This document shows, piece after piece, positions 7,761 through 14,891 of a stretch of DNA of 64,000 nt. The DNA lies in NCBI GenBank assembly GCA_964555235.1, contig CAZKRU010000004.1, forward strand, positions 1 through 64,000, given 5' to 3'. The notes under the pieces were generated by a model that was not told where the DNA came from, did not search any database, and saw only the letters and a program-made list of their open reading frames with translations. Both the position numbers and the translations under genes were made by a program. How positions within the stretch are numbered: the stretch's first letter is position 1; each line of letters starts with the position of its first letter. This stretch comes from CAZKRU01 sp964555235 (GTDB taxonomy: Bacteria > Verrucomicrobiota > Verrucomicrobiia > Methylacidiphilales > CAMAQI01).

Positions 7761-8852
7761 TCAAGGCCCCACCCGAATCACTTGAATCTTTTTTGGATCC
7801 GATTCCCCCAAACCCAATTCCCCTGCCCCTGTGATATGCTTCGGCGTTTTCTCGAAGAGAACCACTTTGGTATCACGTCGCCCATTCTGGATGCGCTGTA
7901 CTGCTAGAGTATCGATCGCAACCGGATCATGCCCGAGATAAATCGCTCCCCAATTCCGCGTATATTGAGGCGCAAAGGCCGGACCTCCCGCAAATTGGCC
8001 GAGCAATCCATCCATCACATGCAGGATCACCTTTTTACGGAAAAGATCCCGGTCGAGAATTTCACCAATTGCCGGATCCCCTTGCTGATCGCCGGCGAGA
8101 AAACGGCGCGTATTATCAACACTCCCGACCGCCAGCGATGCGAGACAGCCATAAACCCCGAGCACTTCATGATCCGTAAGCACCGGAACATTCACAATCT
8201 TCGTACACTCCTGAACCAAAACGCGCGCAAAGTACGACTTATTGCTTGTCTGTTCCTCCAAGGGAGTCGAATCCGGTTTTTTCTTCTTATCGACCGCCGC
8301 CGCCTCGAGAAGGCCTTCCTTCGTCAGCGTCTTTTTAAAAAGATAATCCCCCCAAATCAAGCGCCCGAGAATTTCATTCACATAAAACTGACCTCCATCA
8401 TATCCGGAAGTCGGAATGACGGCTTTCACTTGAATATTCCCAATCTCTTTCAAGTTGTAGCCGGAATGAACCATCTCCTCCTGCGACTTATCCCAAATAA
8501 TCACCTTGGCCGCCCCTGCTGCGAGAACCCCTTCAGCGATTTCATTCACTAGCGGGCGACGTGTCGACATGATCGTCCCTCCCTGAGTGGAAATTTTAAT
8601 TCCGACGACATCCCCATTTTGAATATTGAGAGACCTCCAAGCCGATTTCACATCCGTCGCCCCGGTCAATTTCAAAAGCCCCTGACGAAACAAAGCCCGG
8701 GCCTCCTCTGCAGGAATTTCGAACTCCACCGCAATTCCCGGTTTTTCCACCAGAACCACGCGACCCCCTCCCTTGATCGGAGTATCCCCTGCCAGGAGAA
8801 AAACTTCCGAGAGGAGAAGCGCGTTTAAAATGAGAATCCGAATCAACATCAA
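7761..8852 (-). CDS. DUF362 domain-containing exported protein
   Basis: A 363-residue protein with an N-terminal hydrophobic signal (MMLIRILILNALLLSEVFLLAG), so exported. The rest matches the DUF362 pattern: GDVVGIKISTQGG, AAGAAKVIIWDKSQEEM, IVNVPVLTDHEVLGVYGCLASLAVGSVDN and LGHDPVAIDTLAVQ. Many DUF362 proteins carry ferredoxin-like clusters, but no CxxCxxC set is present here. The biochemical function of the family is not established. The stop is close to recQ on the same strand; no functional link is evident. Confidence 0.8.
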   Translation of the reverse strand: MMLIRILILNALLLSEVFLLAGDTPIKGGGRVVLVEKPGIAVEFEIPAEEARALFRQGLLKLTGATDVKSAWRSLNIQNGDVVGIKISTQGGTIMSTRRPLVNEIAEGVLAAGAAKVIIWDKSQEEMVHSGYNLKEIGNIQVKAVIPTSGYDGGQFYVNEILGRLIWGDYLFKKTLTKEGLLEAAAVDKKKKPDSTPLEEQTSNKSYFARVLVQECTKIVNVPVLTDHEVLGVYGCLASLAVGSVDNTRRFLAGDQQGDPAIGEILDRDLFRKKVILHVMDGLLGQFAGGPAFAPQYTRNWGAIYLGHDPVAIDTLAVQRIQNGRRDTKVVLFEKTPKHITGAGELGLGESDPKKIQVIRVGP

Positions 8853-8870
8853 CCCCCTTTAGCGTTGCGT

Positions 8871-9110
8871 TTACAATGTCTCTAAGATCTCTTCACGTCT
8901 CATACCCTTGTGATGAGAGACTGCCCGAAGAATGGCATTCAGAGTTCCAATCCGTAGCGTCTTATGATCTGGAACCGGAATACGATGATGAGAAGGTACC
9001 TCCGTTTGCAAAATCACATGACTCCCCTCTTGATGGATCTCAACGTATCCCCAATTTCGGCACAAGTTTTTAATAAGATCTCGTCCACTGAGATCACGCG
9101 GTACTTTCAT
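8871..9110 (-). CDS. hicA: HicA-type toxin, copy 1
   Basis: A 79-residue protein of the HicA/YcfA family, mRNA interferases with a double-stranded RNA-binding fold. It has the N-terminal MKVPRDLSGRDLIKNL helix and the catalytic histidine in EGSHVIL (about residue 31), then a basic strand HHRIPVPDHKTLRIGTLNAIL. It follows hicB with a one-base overlap (TAATG), the antitoxin-first order common in hicBA. A second pair lies at 29656-30113. Activity is inferred from family knowledge. Confidence 0.88.
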   Translation of the reverse strand: MKVPRDLSGRDLIKNLCRNWGYVEIHQEGSHVILQTEVPSHHRIPVPDHKTLRIGTLNAILRAVSHHKGMRREEILETL

Positions 9111-9319
9111 TATGCCGCCAAGACTTCATCTCGAACCAAATGAAGACGGATCACGGACGGTTTCTCAAGAACGTCAAAGTAAAAGGCATGCGCAGCTTCG
9201 CGAACATTGCTTCTTAACTCATCCCACGTATCCGCTTGAGTAAAAATGTCTTCCTGAAGACATTCCGCAACAAAGCCGCCATCTTCTTCCTGCGTCACTT
9301 CAAAAACGAGTTCTTTCAT
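9110..9319 (-). CDS. hicB: HicB-type antitoxin, copy 1
   Basis: A 69-residue partial RNase H-fold antitoxin: MKELVFEVTQEEDGGFVAEC is the typical first hairpin, followed by ADTWDELRSNVREAAHAFYF. It lacks a C-terminal HTH or ribbon-helix-helix DNA-binding domain, so autoregulation would need another factor or the toxin complex. The last 11 residues (RLHLVRDEVLAA region) are almost the same as in the second HicB in this window. The start is ATG at 9319 with AGGAT about 10 bases upstream. Confidence 0.85.
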   Translation of the reverse strand: MKELVFEVTQEEDGGFVAECLQEDIFTQADTWDELRSNVREAAHAFYFDVLEKPSVIRLHLVRDEVLAA

Positions 9320-9380
9320 GCGAAGGATCCTATCATTTTTTACGAGGGAGCCAATCTCGTTTATTGGTTATTTTTATTTA

Positions 9381-9412
9381 CATCTAACGAGCCAAGCTCA
9401 GCGTATGGTTAG
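9381..9412 (-). other. attC-like hairpin downstream of the 9422-9949 gene
   Basis: CTAAC (9384-9388) and GTTAG (9408-9412) enclose GAGC-CAA-GCTC (9389-9399). Read on the minus strand the site ends in GTTAGATG, which fits the integron core GTTRRRY. A second core-like GTTAGGC occurs upstream of the gene at 9974-9968. The hairpin is shorter than ordinary attC sites, and no integrase is present, so a cassette origin is a weak call. Confidence 0.3.
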
Positions 9413-9421
9413 TCATTGCGG

Positions 9422-9949
9422 TTATTTGTGTTGTGGGGCTGAGCCGTGAATAGAAATGCCGCGAGACGAAAGCTCGTCTAGCAGCGACTGAAGGCCTGAA
9501 AGGTAAAGGTGCAGACGGATATGCCCGAATTCGGTGGTAGAAAGCACATACCACTGAAGAGCTGACGAAAAGCGTGCTTCCGTGATGGCAGACCACGGAA
9601 TAAAGCGGCTACGTCGCCAAGGAGACTTGAGATGCAAACCGCTTGAATCGTAGCGGATGCGGACATGAAAGAACTCAAGATGCAGCGTCAGAATTAAGAG
9701 AAAGAAAGTGCCTGCAACACAGATCGCCAATGTCCGATCGGATGCCGACGCAAAGACTGCTCCTATGGCGACACCTGCCGCGAACAGCCAGAACACGACG
9801 ACAAAAATCTTTATCGTACGGCCATACTCCACGACCATCGAGCTGCCGTCCTGACGCGCTGATGGTCTGGTGCTGCGAAGCAGGTAAGTAGTAGCCATAC
9901 AAGCTGCTGCAGCTAAACCGCTCGAAAGACCTTGGAGAATTGAGTCCAT
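9422..9949 (-). CDS. small membrane protein with PH-like domain
   Basis: A 175-residue protein, not recognised as a named family. Hydrophobic segments are at about residues 8-25, 49-69 and 73-92. The C-terminal soluble half (VRIRYDSSGLHLKSPWRRSR...FIPWSAITEARFSS) has the pattern of bacterial PH-like (YcxB/DUF304-type) domains, in which the GLHLKSPW strand and IPWSAI strand are typical. Base composition is more GC-rich than its neighbours and it stands alone with core-site-like sequences on both sides, which hints at acquisition as a cassette. No clear ribosome-binding site precedes the ATG. Confidence 0.7.
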   Translation of the reverse strand: MDSILQGLSSGLAAAACMATTYLLRSTRPSARQDGSSMVVEYGRTIKIFVVVFWLFAAGVAIGAVFASASDRTLAICVAGTFFLLILTLHLEFFHVRIRYDSSGLHLKSPWRRSRFIPWSAITEARFSSALQWYVLSTTEFGHIRLHLYLSGLQSLLDELSSRGISIHGSAPQHK

Positions 9950-10471
9950 TCAGTATGTGCGAGCAACGCCTAACCGTTATTCAACCAACTCCGAATATTT
10001 TCGGAGCAGGATGGTTTCGAAATTCATCGGACCAGATTGCTCTCATACAGGTTAGAATTATCAAGGAAAACCGACCGCCTCAAGGTCTAACTGTGCATCG
10101 CCACACGGAAGAGTACGTTTTGAGCCAGATGAAAACGATCTCGCCACATAATGCACAGAATTCACAAAAGTTATTTCTGATGAAAGCAGGAGATGAGGAA
10201 CAGAGGAATTTTCACACGAAATAAACGAAAAGTCGGAATCTTAAGTTGGAGGCGGGCTCCCTGGAGCCCTTTTCAGGATCGATCCATCGGACTCAAACTC
10301 GTTTGAGCCCGTGGATCGAGTCCATGAAAAGACGTCCTCCGGACGACGCCTCCAACTCATTTTAATTCAAAAAGAAATCCTTCTGTGGCTTTTGTGCTTT
10401 TTGTGGCAAAATCCCCCCTTCAATCGGATTTGTCTGGATCCTTCTCTTCTCGCGAGTAAAAGCAAAGGCGC
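9950..10471. other. intergenic region, about 520 bp
   Basis: No convincing gene. It holds the GTTAGGC core-like site (9968-9974, minus), a small perfect hairpin CTCCGAA/TTCGGAG near 10000-10017, the 112-bp palindromic element (10245-10356), and a single arm of the 'TGTGCTTTTTGTGGC' repeat at about 10382-10410 just upstream of dnaG. Short open frames here lack coding character. Confidence 0.6.
10245..10356. repeat. 112-bp compound palindromic element
   Basis: Perfect 10-bp terminal inverted repeats, GTTGGAGGCG (10245-10254) and CGCCTCCAAC (10347-10356). Inside are nested hairpins: GGCTCC/GGAGCC near the left end, a long central imperfect palindrome around ACTCAAACTCG-TTTGAGCCC with flanking GGATCGA and TGAAAAG pairings, and GTCC/GGAC near the right end. 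No coding capacity. Size and ends resemble a REP/BIME-like or MITE-like element. Confidence 0.65.
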
Positions 10472-12265
10472 ATGGCAGGCTCTTCTTTCGATCGCGCGTT
10501 GATTGATCAAATTCGACAGGCTTGTGATATTGTCGACTTGATCGGTTCGTATGTTCCCCTCAAACGAGCGGGAAAAAACTTCAAGGCGCTCAGCCCCTTC
10601 AAAAAAGAGAAGACCCCCTCGTTCTTCGTCGATCCAGGTCGTCAGATGTTCAAATGCTTTAGCACCGGGCATGGCGGCGATGTCTTTAAGTTTGTGATGC
10701 TCTACGAGAATCTTGAATTCCCCTCCGCCGTCCGGATGATTGCCCAGAAAGTCGGGATTCCGATTTCGGATCGCCCGATTACCGCTGAGCAGCAGGAACA
10801 ACGTCAAGAGCGCGAAATTCTTTATGAAATTCATCGCGCTGTCGCCGCTTGGTGGGCGCTCCGTTTGAGACAGGAACCGGACGCCGAGGTGGCGCGCACT
10901 TATCTTCAGGAACGAAAAATCTCGATGGATCTCGCCCGCGAATTCGGCCTCGGCTATGCTCCGAACGAATGGGATGCGACGCTCGTCTGGGCCCAAAAAC
11001 AGAATTATTCCCAAGAGCTCATGGAGAAAGCCGGTTTGGCCACACGCAACGAATCCGGCCGCGTCTATGATCGCTTCCGGGGACGCCTCATGTTTCCCGT
11101 CTCCAATGAATCCGGCCAGGTCGTTGCTTTCAGTGGTCGCCTCTTGGATCGTGAGGCCAAAGCCGCAAAATATGTCAACTCCCCGGAGACTCCCATTTTC
11201 TCCAAAAGCCGGATCCTCTTCGGCCTCGAAAAAACGAAGCGCGAAATTCTGAACCTTCGCCAAGCGGTCATCTGCGAGGGTCAGATCGATTTGATGCGCT
11301 GCTACGAAAAAGGAATTCAAAATGTCGTCGCCCCGCAGGGAACCGCTCTCACCGAACATCATGCGCGACTTCTCAAACGTTACGCCGAGGAGGTGATCGT
11401 CTGCTTCGATGCCGACGGCGCAGGACAAGATGCCGCACTCCGAAGTGTGGAGGTTTTGTTACAGGAAGGGATCAGCATCCGAATTGCGACAATTCCGTCG
11501 GGAAAAGACCCCGACGAATTGCTTAAAGATTCTCCCGATGGCACCCCCATGAAAGCGATTCTCGACGCGGCTCCCGATTTTACCCGTCACCTCCTTCAAG
11601 TCGCTTGCAAGCAATATGACGTCACCTCCCCGACCGGTCGCGCCCAAGCTTCCGCCCGCATGGCGGAAGTCGTTGCAAAACTCCCGAATCCGGTCCATCA
11701 GCGACTCCTCGCTCACGAAGTGGCCACGCGTCTCCAGCTTCCCCTCCCCCTCTTTCTGGAAGAGGTCGCCAAGCTCGGCAAACCGATCGTCGTGGGTCCA
11801 ACTTGGGAGGAATCGACCGTTCCGGATGCTCCCGTTCAGACCCTTACCCCGGCTCCGTCGATCTCAGGACTCCTCTCGCTCCTTCTCGCTCAAACAGATC
11901 TCATTCCCAAAGTCCAACGCCACCTCAATCTCGCCTGGCTTGAAAGTCAGGAGGGAGGCCCGCTCCTTCAACGACTTCTTGATTCTCACGCCAACGAAGA
12001 ATGGCAGGATCCCTCCGAATTTGTCCTCCTCTGCCCGGAAGCTGAAAAAAATTATCTGGCCGGCCTCCTTTTGGAACCGATCCCCTTTCCGGACACCACG
12101 ACCGCCGAAAAAATGGCCCTCAGCCTCATGGAAACCCTTCAGCGGCAATGGAAGCAACGGCGCATGGCCTTTTTAGAGCAGGAGATTAAGTCGAATCTCA
12201 CCCCCCCGGATCAAATCCTAGAAAAATCCAAAGAGCTACTTGATTTAAGACGAAGTGGCCCCTAA
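10472..12265 (+). CDS. dnaG: DNA primase
   Basis: Makes RNA primers for replication; 597 residues. The N-terminal zinc-ribbon region is recognisable (YVPLKRAGKNFKALSPFKKE, then KTPSF and GGDVFKFVM), but three of the four zinc ligands are replaced: Ser41, Lys44 and Thr65 stand where Cys, His and Cys are expected; only Cys62 is kept. The RNA polymerase domain is normal: ARTYLQERKIS, FRGRLMFPV, AAKYVNSPETPIF. The TOPRIM domain has EGQIDLM and FDADGAG, and the C-terminal 150 residues form the helicase-interaction region. It is followed by the rpoD duplication, the classical dnaG-rpoD macromolecular-synthesis order. Confidence 0.95.
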   Translation: MAGSSFDRALIDQIRQACDIVDLIGSYVPLKRAGKNFKALSPFKKEKTPSFFVDPGRQMFKCFSTGHGGDVFKFVMLYENLEFPSAVRMIAQKVGIPISDRPITAEQQEQRQEREILYEIHRAVAAWWALRLRQEPDAEVARTYLQERKISMDLAREFGLGYAPNEWDATLVWAQKQNYSQELMEKAGLATRNESGRVYDRFRGRLMFPVSNESGQVVAFSGRLLDREAKAAKYVNSPETPIFSKSRILFGLEKTKREILNLRQAVICEGQIDLMRCYEKGIQNVVAPQGTALTEHHARLLKRYAEEVIVCFDADGAGQDAALRSVEVLLQEGISIRIATIPSGKDPDELLKDSPDGTPMKAILDAAPDFTRHLLQVACKQYDVTSPTGRAQASARMAEVVAKLPNPVHQRLLAHEVATRLQLPLPLFLEEVAKLGKPIVVGPTWEESTVPDAPVQTLTPAPSISGLLSLLLAQTDLIPKVQRHLNLAWLESQEGGPLLQRLLDSHANEEWQDPSEFVLLCPEAEKNYLAGLLLEPIPFPDTTTAEKMALSLMETLQRQWKQRRMAFLEQEIKSNLTPPDQILEKSKELLDLRRSGP

Positions 12266-12690
12266 GTTTCTCGGTTCGTTTTTAGTCAATTAACTAACTC
12301 AAAACAAAGATGTTATGGGAAATAATTACTCGTCAAACAAAGATCCTGACAGCAAACGAATCACTGATCTTTGGAGCAGCAGCCCGGAACGTCAGGACCG
12401 CCTTCGCGATCTCGTCCGTTTGGCAAAGGATCAAGGTTACCTGACCTATGACGATCTCAATAGAGCCCTTCCTGAGAGTGTCAGCATTCCTGAGGAAATC
12501 GAAGCCGTGATGACTTTCTTCCGGACACTCGAAATCGATATCATTGATTTCTCCGAAATCGACTCTTACAAACAGAGCCGCACTCAAAAAACCGAAATCA
12601 AAAAGAAATCAGACTTTGAAATCCTAAAACCCTCAAATCCTGACTTCGTCAAAAGAATTACTTGATTTAAGACGAAGTGGCCCCTAAGTT
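12238..12690 (+). repeat. 422-bp tandem duplication spanning the dnaG tail and 5' rpoD
   Basis: A 31-bp sequence covering the last dnaG codons (12238-12268) recurs identically at 12660-12690. The following leader ends in ACAAAGATG(T/C)TATGG in both copies (near 12305-12318 and 12727-12741). Downstream of each comes a sigma region 1.1 reading frame; over about 155 bases from the PERQDR codons the two agree at roughly 88 percent by eye. Unit length is 422-423 bp. The first copy gives the 12315-12665 gene, the second is the start of rpoD. Confidence 0.85.
12315..12665 (+). CDS. free-standing sigma-70 region 1.1 protein (truncated rpoD duplicate)
   Basis: A 116-residue protein whose residues about 12-80 match RpoD region 1.1: SPERQDRLRDLVRLAKDQGY, LTYDDLNRALPESV, then EEIEAVMTFFRTLEIDIID. 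It reaches only the beginning of region 1.2 and lacks regions 2-4, so it cannot recognise promoters. The Lys/Ala/Pro tail of RpoD is replaced by MGNNYSSNKDPDSKRI. The stop lies where the second copy of the dnaG tail starts, read in another frame. Base differences from rpoD are mostly synonymous, which argues for retained function. Region 1.1 normally gates the DNA channel of RNA polymerase, so a trans-acting modulator is possible; a decaying duplicate is the alternative. Confidence 0.8.
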   Translation: MGNNYSSNKDPDSKRITDLWSSSPERQDRLRDLVRLAKDQGYLTYDDLNRALPESVSIPEEIEAVMTFFRTLEIDIIDFSEIDSYKQSRTQKTEIKKKSDFEILKPSNPDFVKRIT

Positions 12691-12737
12691 GGCGAGCCCG
12701 TTTTCTAAATGCTTAACCGACTCAACACAAAGATGCT

Positions 12738-14597
12738 ATGGTAAAAAAGATCGCTTCCAAAAAGGCTCCGGCCAAAACTCACGCGAAATCCAAGCCGGCC
12801 CCTTCCAAGGCCAGCCACAAGCCGAGCAAACCGAGTAAGTCGGCAGCTCCCGCCAAAGGAGAAAAGCCGAAAAGTACCTCCACCGTTGCGGCCCCTTCCC
12901 ATAGCTTGAAGCTCACGGACGCCGCCGATGAAAAACGGATCGCCCAGATCTGGAGTGGCAGTCCGGAACGTCAGGACCGTCTTCGCGATCTCGTCCGTCT
13001 GGCGAAGGATCAGGGTTACCTGACCTATGACGATCTCAATGAAGCCCTTCCCGAAAGCGTCAATAATCCCGAGGAAGTCGAAGCCGTCATGGCCTTCCTC
13101 CGGACGCTCGAAATCGATGTCATCGATTCCTCTGAAGTCGACCGTTACAAGCAGACCAGCGCTCAGGAAGAAGAAGTCGAAGTCGAAAAAGAGACCCGCC
13201 TCGACATTCTCGACGATCCCGTCCGTATGTATCTCAAGCAAATGGGCCAGGTCCCGTTGCTCACTCGCGATCAGGAAGTCGAAATTTCCAAACGGATCGA
13301 AGAAGCCGAATCGAAGGTTCAGGAATACGTCGACCAGCTCGGTTTCATCGGAAAAGAATACATCAATATCGCCAATAAGCTCGAACAGGGCCGTGAGCGT
13401 TTTGATCGCGTGATTCAGGATAAGAAGATCGAAGGCCGCGAAAAGTACATGAAGTCCCTCAAGGGCTTGGTCCGTCACGTCGAAAACGCCGATCAGAAAT
13501 CAAAGGCTCTTTATCAAAAGGTTCTCAACGCTGGAAAAAGCGAGACCACCCGTGCGCGCTACGCCAAGGAATACCAGAAGCAGCATGTCGGTCTGAAAAA
13601 GCATTTTCCGAAGTTCTTCTTCAAACAAAAAGTCGGTGAGGATTTTGTGGCGGTCTCCGAGCAAGTTCATCATCAGGTGCTCGAACAAGAGCGTCGTCTC
13701 GAAAAGCTTCACAAAAGTAAGAGCCGCAGCAAAGAGACCCAGACTCAGATTCATGAGGCCGAACAGACCTTGCAGGATCTCGAGCTCAATGTGCGGATGC
13801 CTCTCGCCGTCTATAAAAACCATCATCGCGAACTCAAAGGATGGCTTCACAAATCGCTCCGCGCCAAAACCGAAATGGTCGAAGCGAATCTCCGACTCGT
13901 GATTTCGATTGCGAAAAAATATACCAACCGTGGCCTCTCATTCCTGGATTTGATTCAGGAAGGAAACATGGGGTTGATGAAAGCCGTTGAAAAATTTGAA
14001 TACCGTCGCGGTTACAAATTCTCGACTTACGCCACCTGGTGGATCCGTCAGGCGATCACCCGCAGTATCGCCGATCAGGCCCGAACGATTCGTATCCCGG
14101 TCCACATGATCGAAACGATCAACAAATTGATGCGCGTGCAGAAGCAGCTTATTCAAGAGTTTGGTCGCGAACCGACACCCGAGGAAATCGCGGACGAAAT
14201 TCAGATGCCGGTCGAGCGCGTTCGTTCCATTCTCAAGATGGCGCAACAGCCGATTTCGCTTCAAGCTCAAGTTGGCGATAGCGACGACACAACCTTCGGT
14301 GATTTCATCGAAGATAAGTCCGCTGAGAATCCGTCCGAAATGGCGAGTTACTCGATGCTCCGCGAAAAGATCAAGGATGTCCTTTCGACTCTCACGGAAC
14401 GAGAACGTCTCGTCCTCGAACAACGCTTCGGACTCGTGGATGGTTACTCCCGCACCTTGGAAGAGGTTGGGCGTCAATTCCGCGTGACTCGCGAACGTAT
14501 TCGTCAGATTGAAGCCAAAGCCCTCCGTAAGATGCGTCACCCGACCCGGATGCGCCATCTCAACGGTTTCTTGGAAACTGAAAATCCGTACGCATAA
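12738..14597 (+). CDS. rpoD: RNA polymerase primary sigma factor
   Basis: Housekeeping sigma-70, 619 residues. Residues 1-57 are a Lys/Ala/Pro/Ser tail like histone H1. Region 1.1 follows (58-125), region 1.2 is DDPVRMYLKQMGQVPLLTR, then a charged non-conserved region of about 170 residues rich in coiled-coil-like sequence. Region 2 begins near 380 with NLRLVISIAKKYTNRGLSF and contains YKFSTYATWWIRQAITRSI; region 3 has HMIETINKL; region 4 (about 551-605) ends with VTRERIRQIEAKALRKMRH. Gene order with dnaG upstream is classical. gatC starts seven bases after the stop. Confidence 0.97.
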   Translation: MVKKIASKKAPAKTHAKSKPAPSKASHKPSKPSKSAAPAKGEKPKSTSTVAAPSHSLKLTDAADEKRIAQIWSGSPERQDRLRDLVRLAKDQGYLTYDDLNEALPESVNNPEEVEAVMAFLRTLEIDVIDSSEVDRYKQTSAQEEEVEVEKETRLDILDDPVRMYLKQMGQVPLLTRDQEVEISKRIEEAESKVQEYVDQLGFIGKEYINIANKLEQGRERFDRVIQDKKIEGREKYMKSLKGLVRHVENADQKSKALYQKVLNAGKSETTRARYAKEYQKQHVGLKKHFPKFFFKQKVGEDFVAVSEQVHHQVLEQERRLEKLHKSKSRSKETQTQIHEAEQTLQDLELNVRMPLAVYKNHHRELKGWLHKSLRAKTEMVEANLRLVISIAKKYTNRGLSFLDLIQEGNMGLMKAVEKFEYRRGYKFSTYATWWIRQAITRSIADQARTIRIPVHMIETINKLMRVQKQLIQEFGREPTPEEIADEIQMPVERVRSILKMAQQPISLQAQVGDSDDTTFGDFIEDKSAENPSEMASYSMLREKIKDVLSTLTERERLVLEQRFGLVDGYSRTLEEVGRQFRVTRERIRQIEAKALRKMRHPTRMRHLNGFLETENPYA

Positions 14598-14603
14598 GGG
14601 GTT

Positions 14604-14891
14604 ATGGCCAGTCCCGCGATTGATGTCTCTTACGTCGCCGCACTCGCGCGCTTGAAGCTCGCTCCGGAGGAAATCGCCCGGTTCGAACAACAACTCGGCG
14701 ATGTCGTCGGTTACATTGCCCAACTTCAAAAAGTCGATGTCTCCAGCGTCCCGGAACTTGCCGATGATGTTTCGTTTGTGAACCATCTCCGCGCGGATGA
14801 ACTCCAAGCGAGTCTCACTTGCGATCAAGCCTTGGCGAATGCCCCTCAAAAGACGGAGAACCTTCTCCTCATGCCGAAGATTGTCGAATGA
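14604..14891 (+). CDS. gatC: Asp-tRNA(Asn)/Glu-tRNA(Gln) amidotransferase subunit C
   Basis: Small 95-residue stabilising subunit of the GatCAB complex that amidates misacylated tRNAs. Family pattern: VSYVAALARLKLAPEEIARFEQQL..., VDVSSVPEL, and the C-terminal NAPQKTENLLLMPKIVE. Its stop overlaps gatA by ATGA. Starting seven bases after rpoD, it probably shares the transcript. Confidence 0.93.
   Translation: MASPAIDVSYVAALARLKLAPEEIARFEQQLGDVVGYIAQLQKVDVSSVPELADDVSFVNHLRADELQASLTCDQALANAPQKTENLLLMPKIVE

Noticed and set aside
9940..10224. 94-codon plus-strand frame beside the membrane-protein gene
   Set aside because: No ribosome site, no recognisable pattern, and it covers the putative cassette border.
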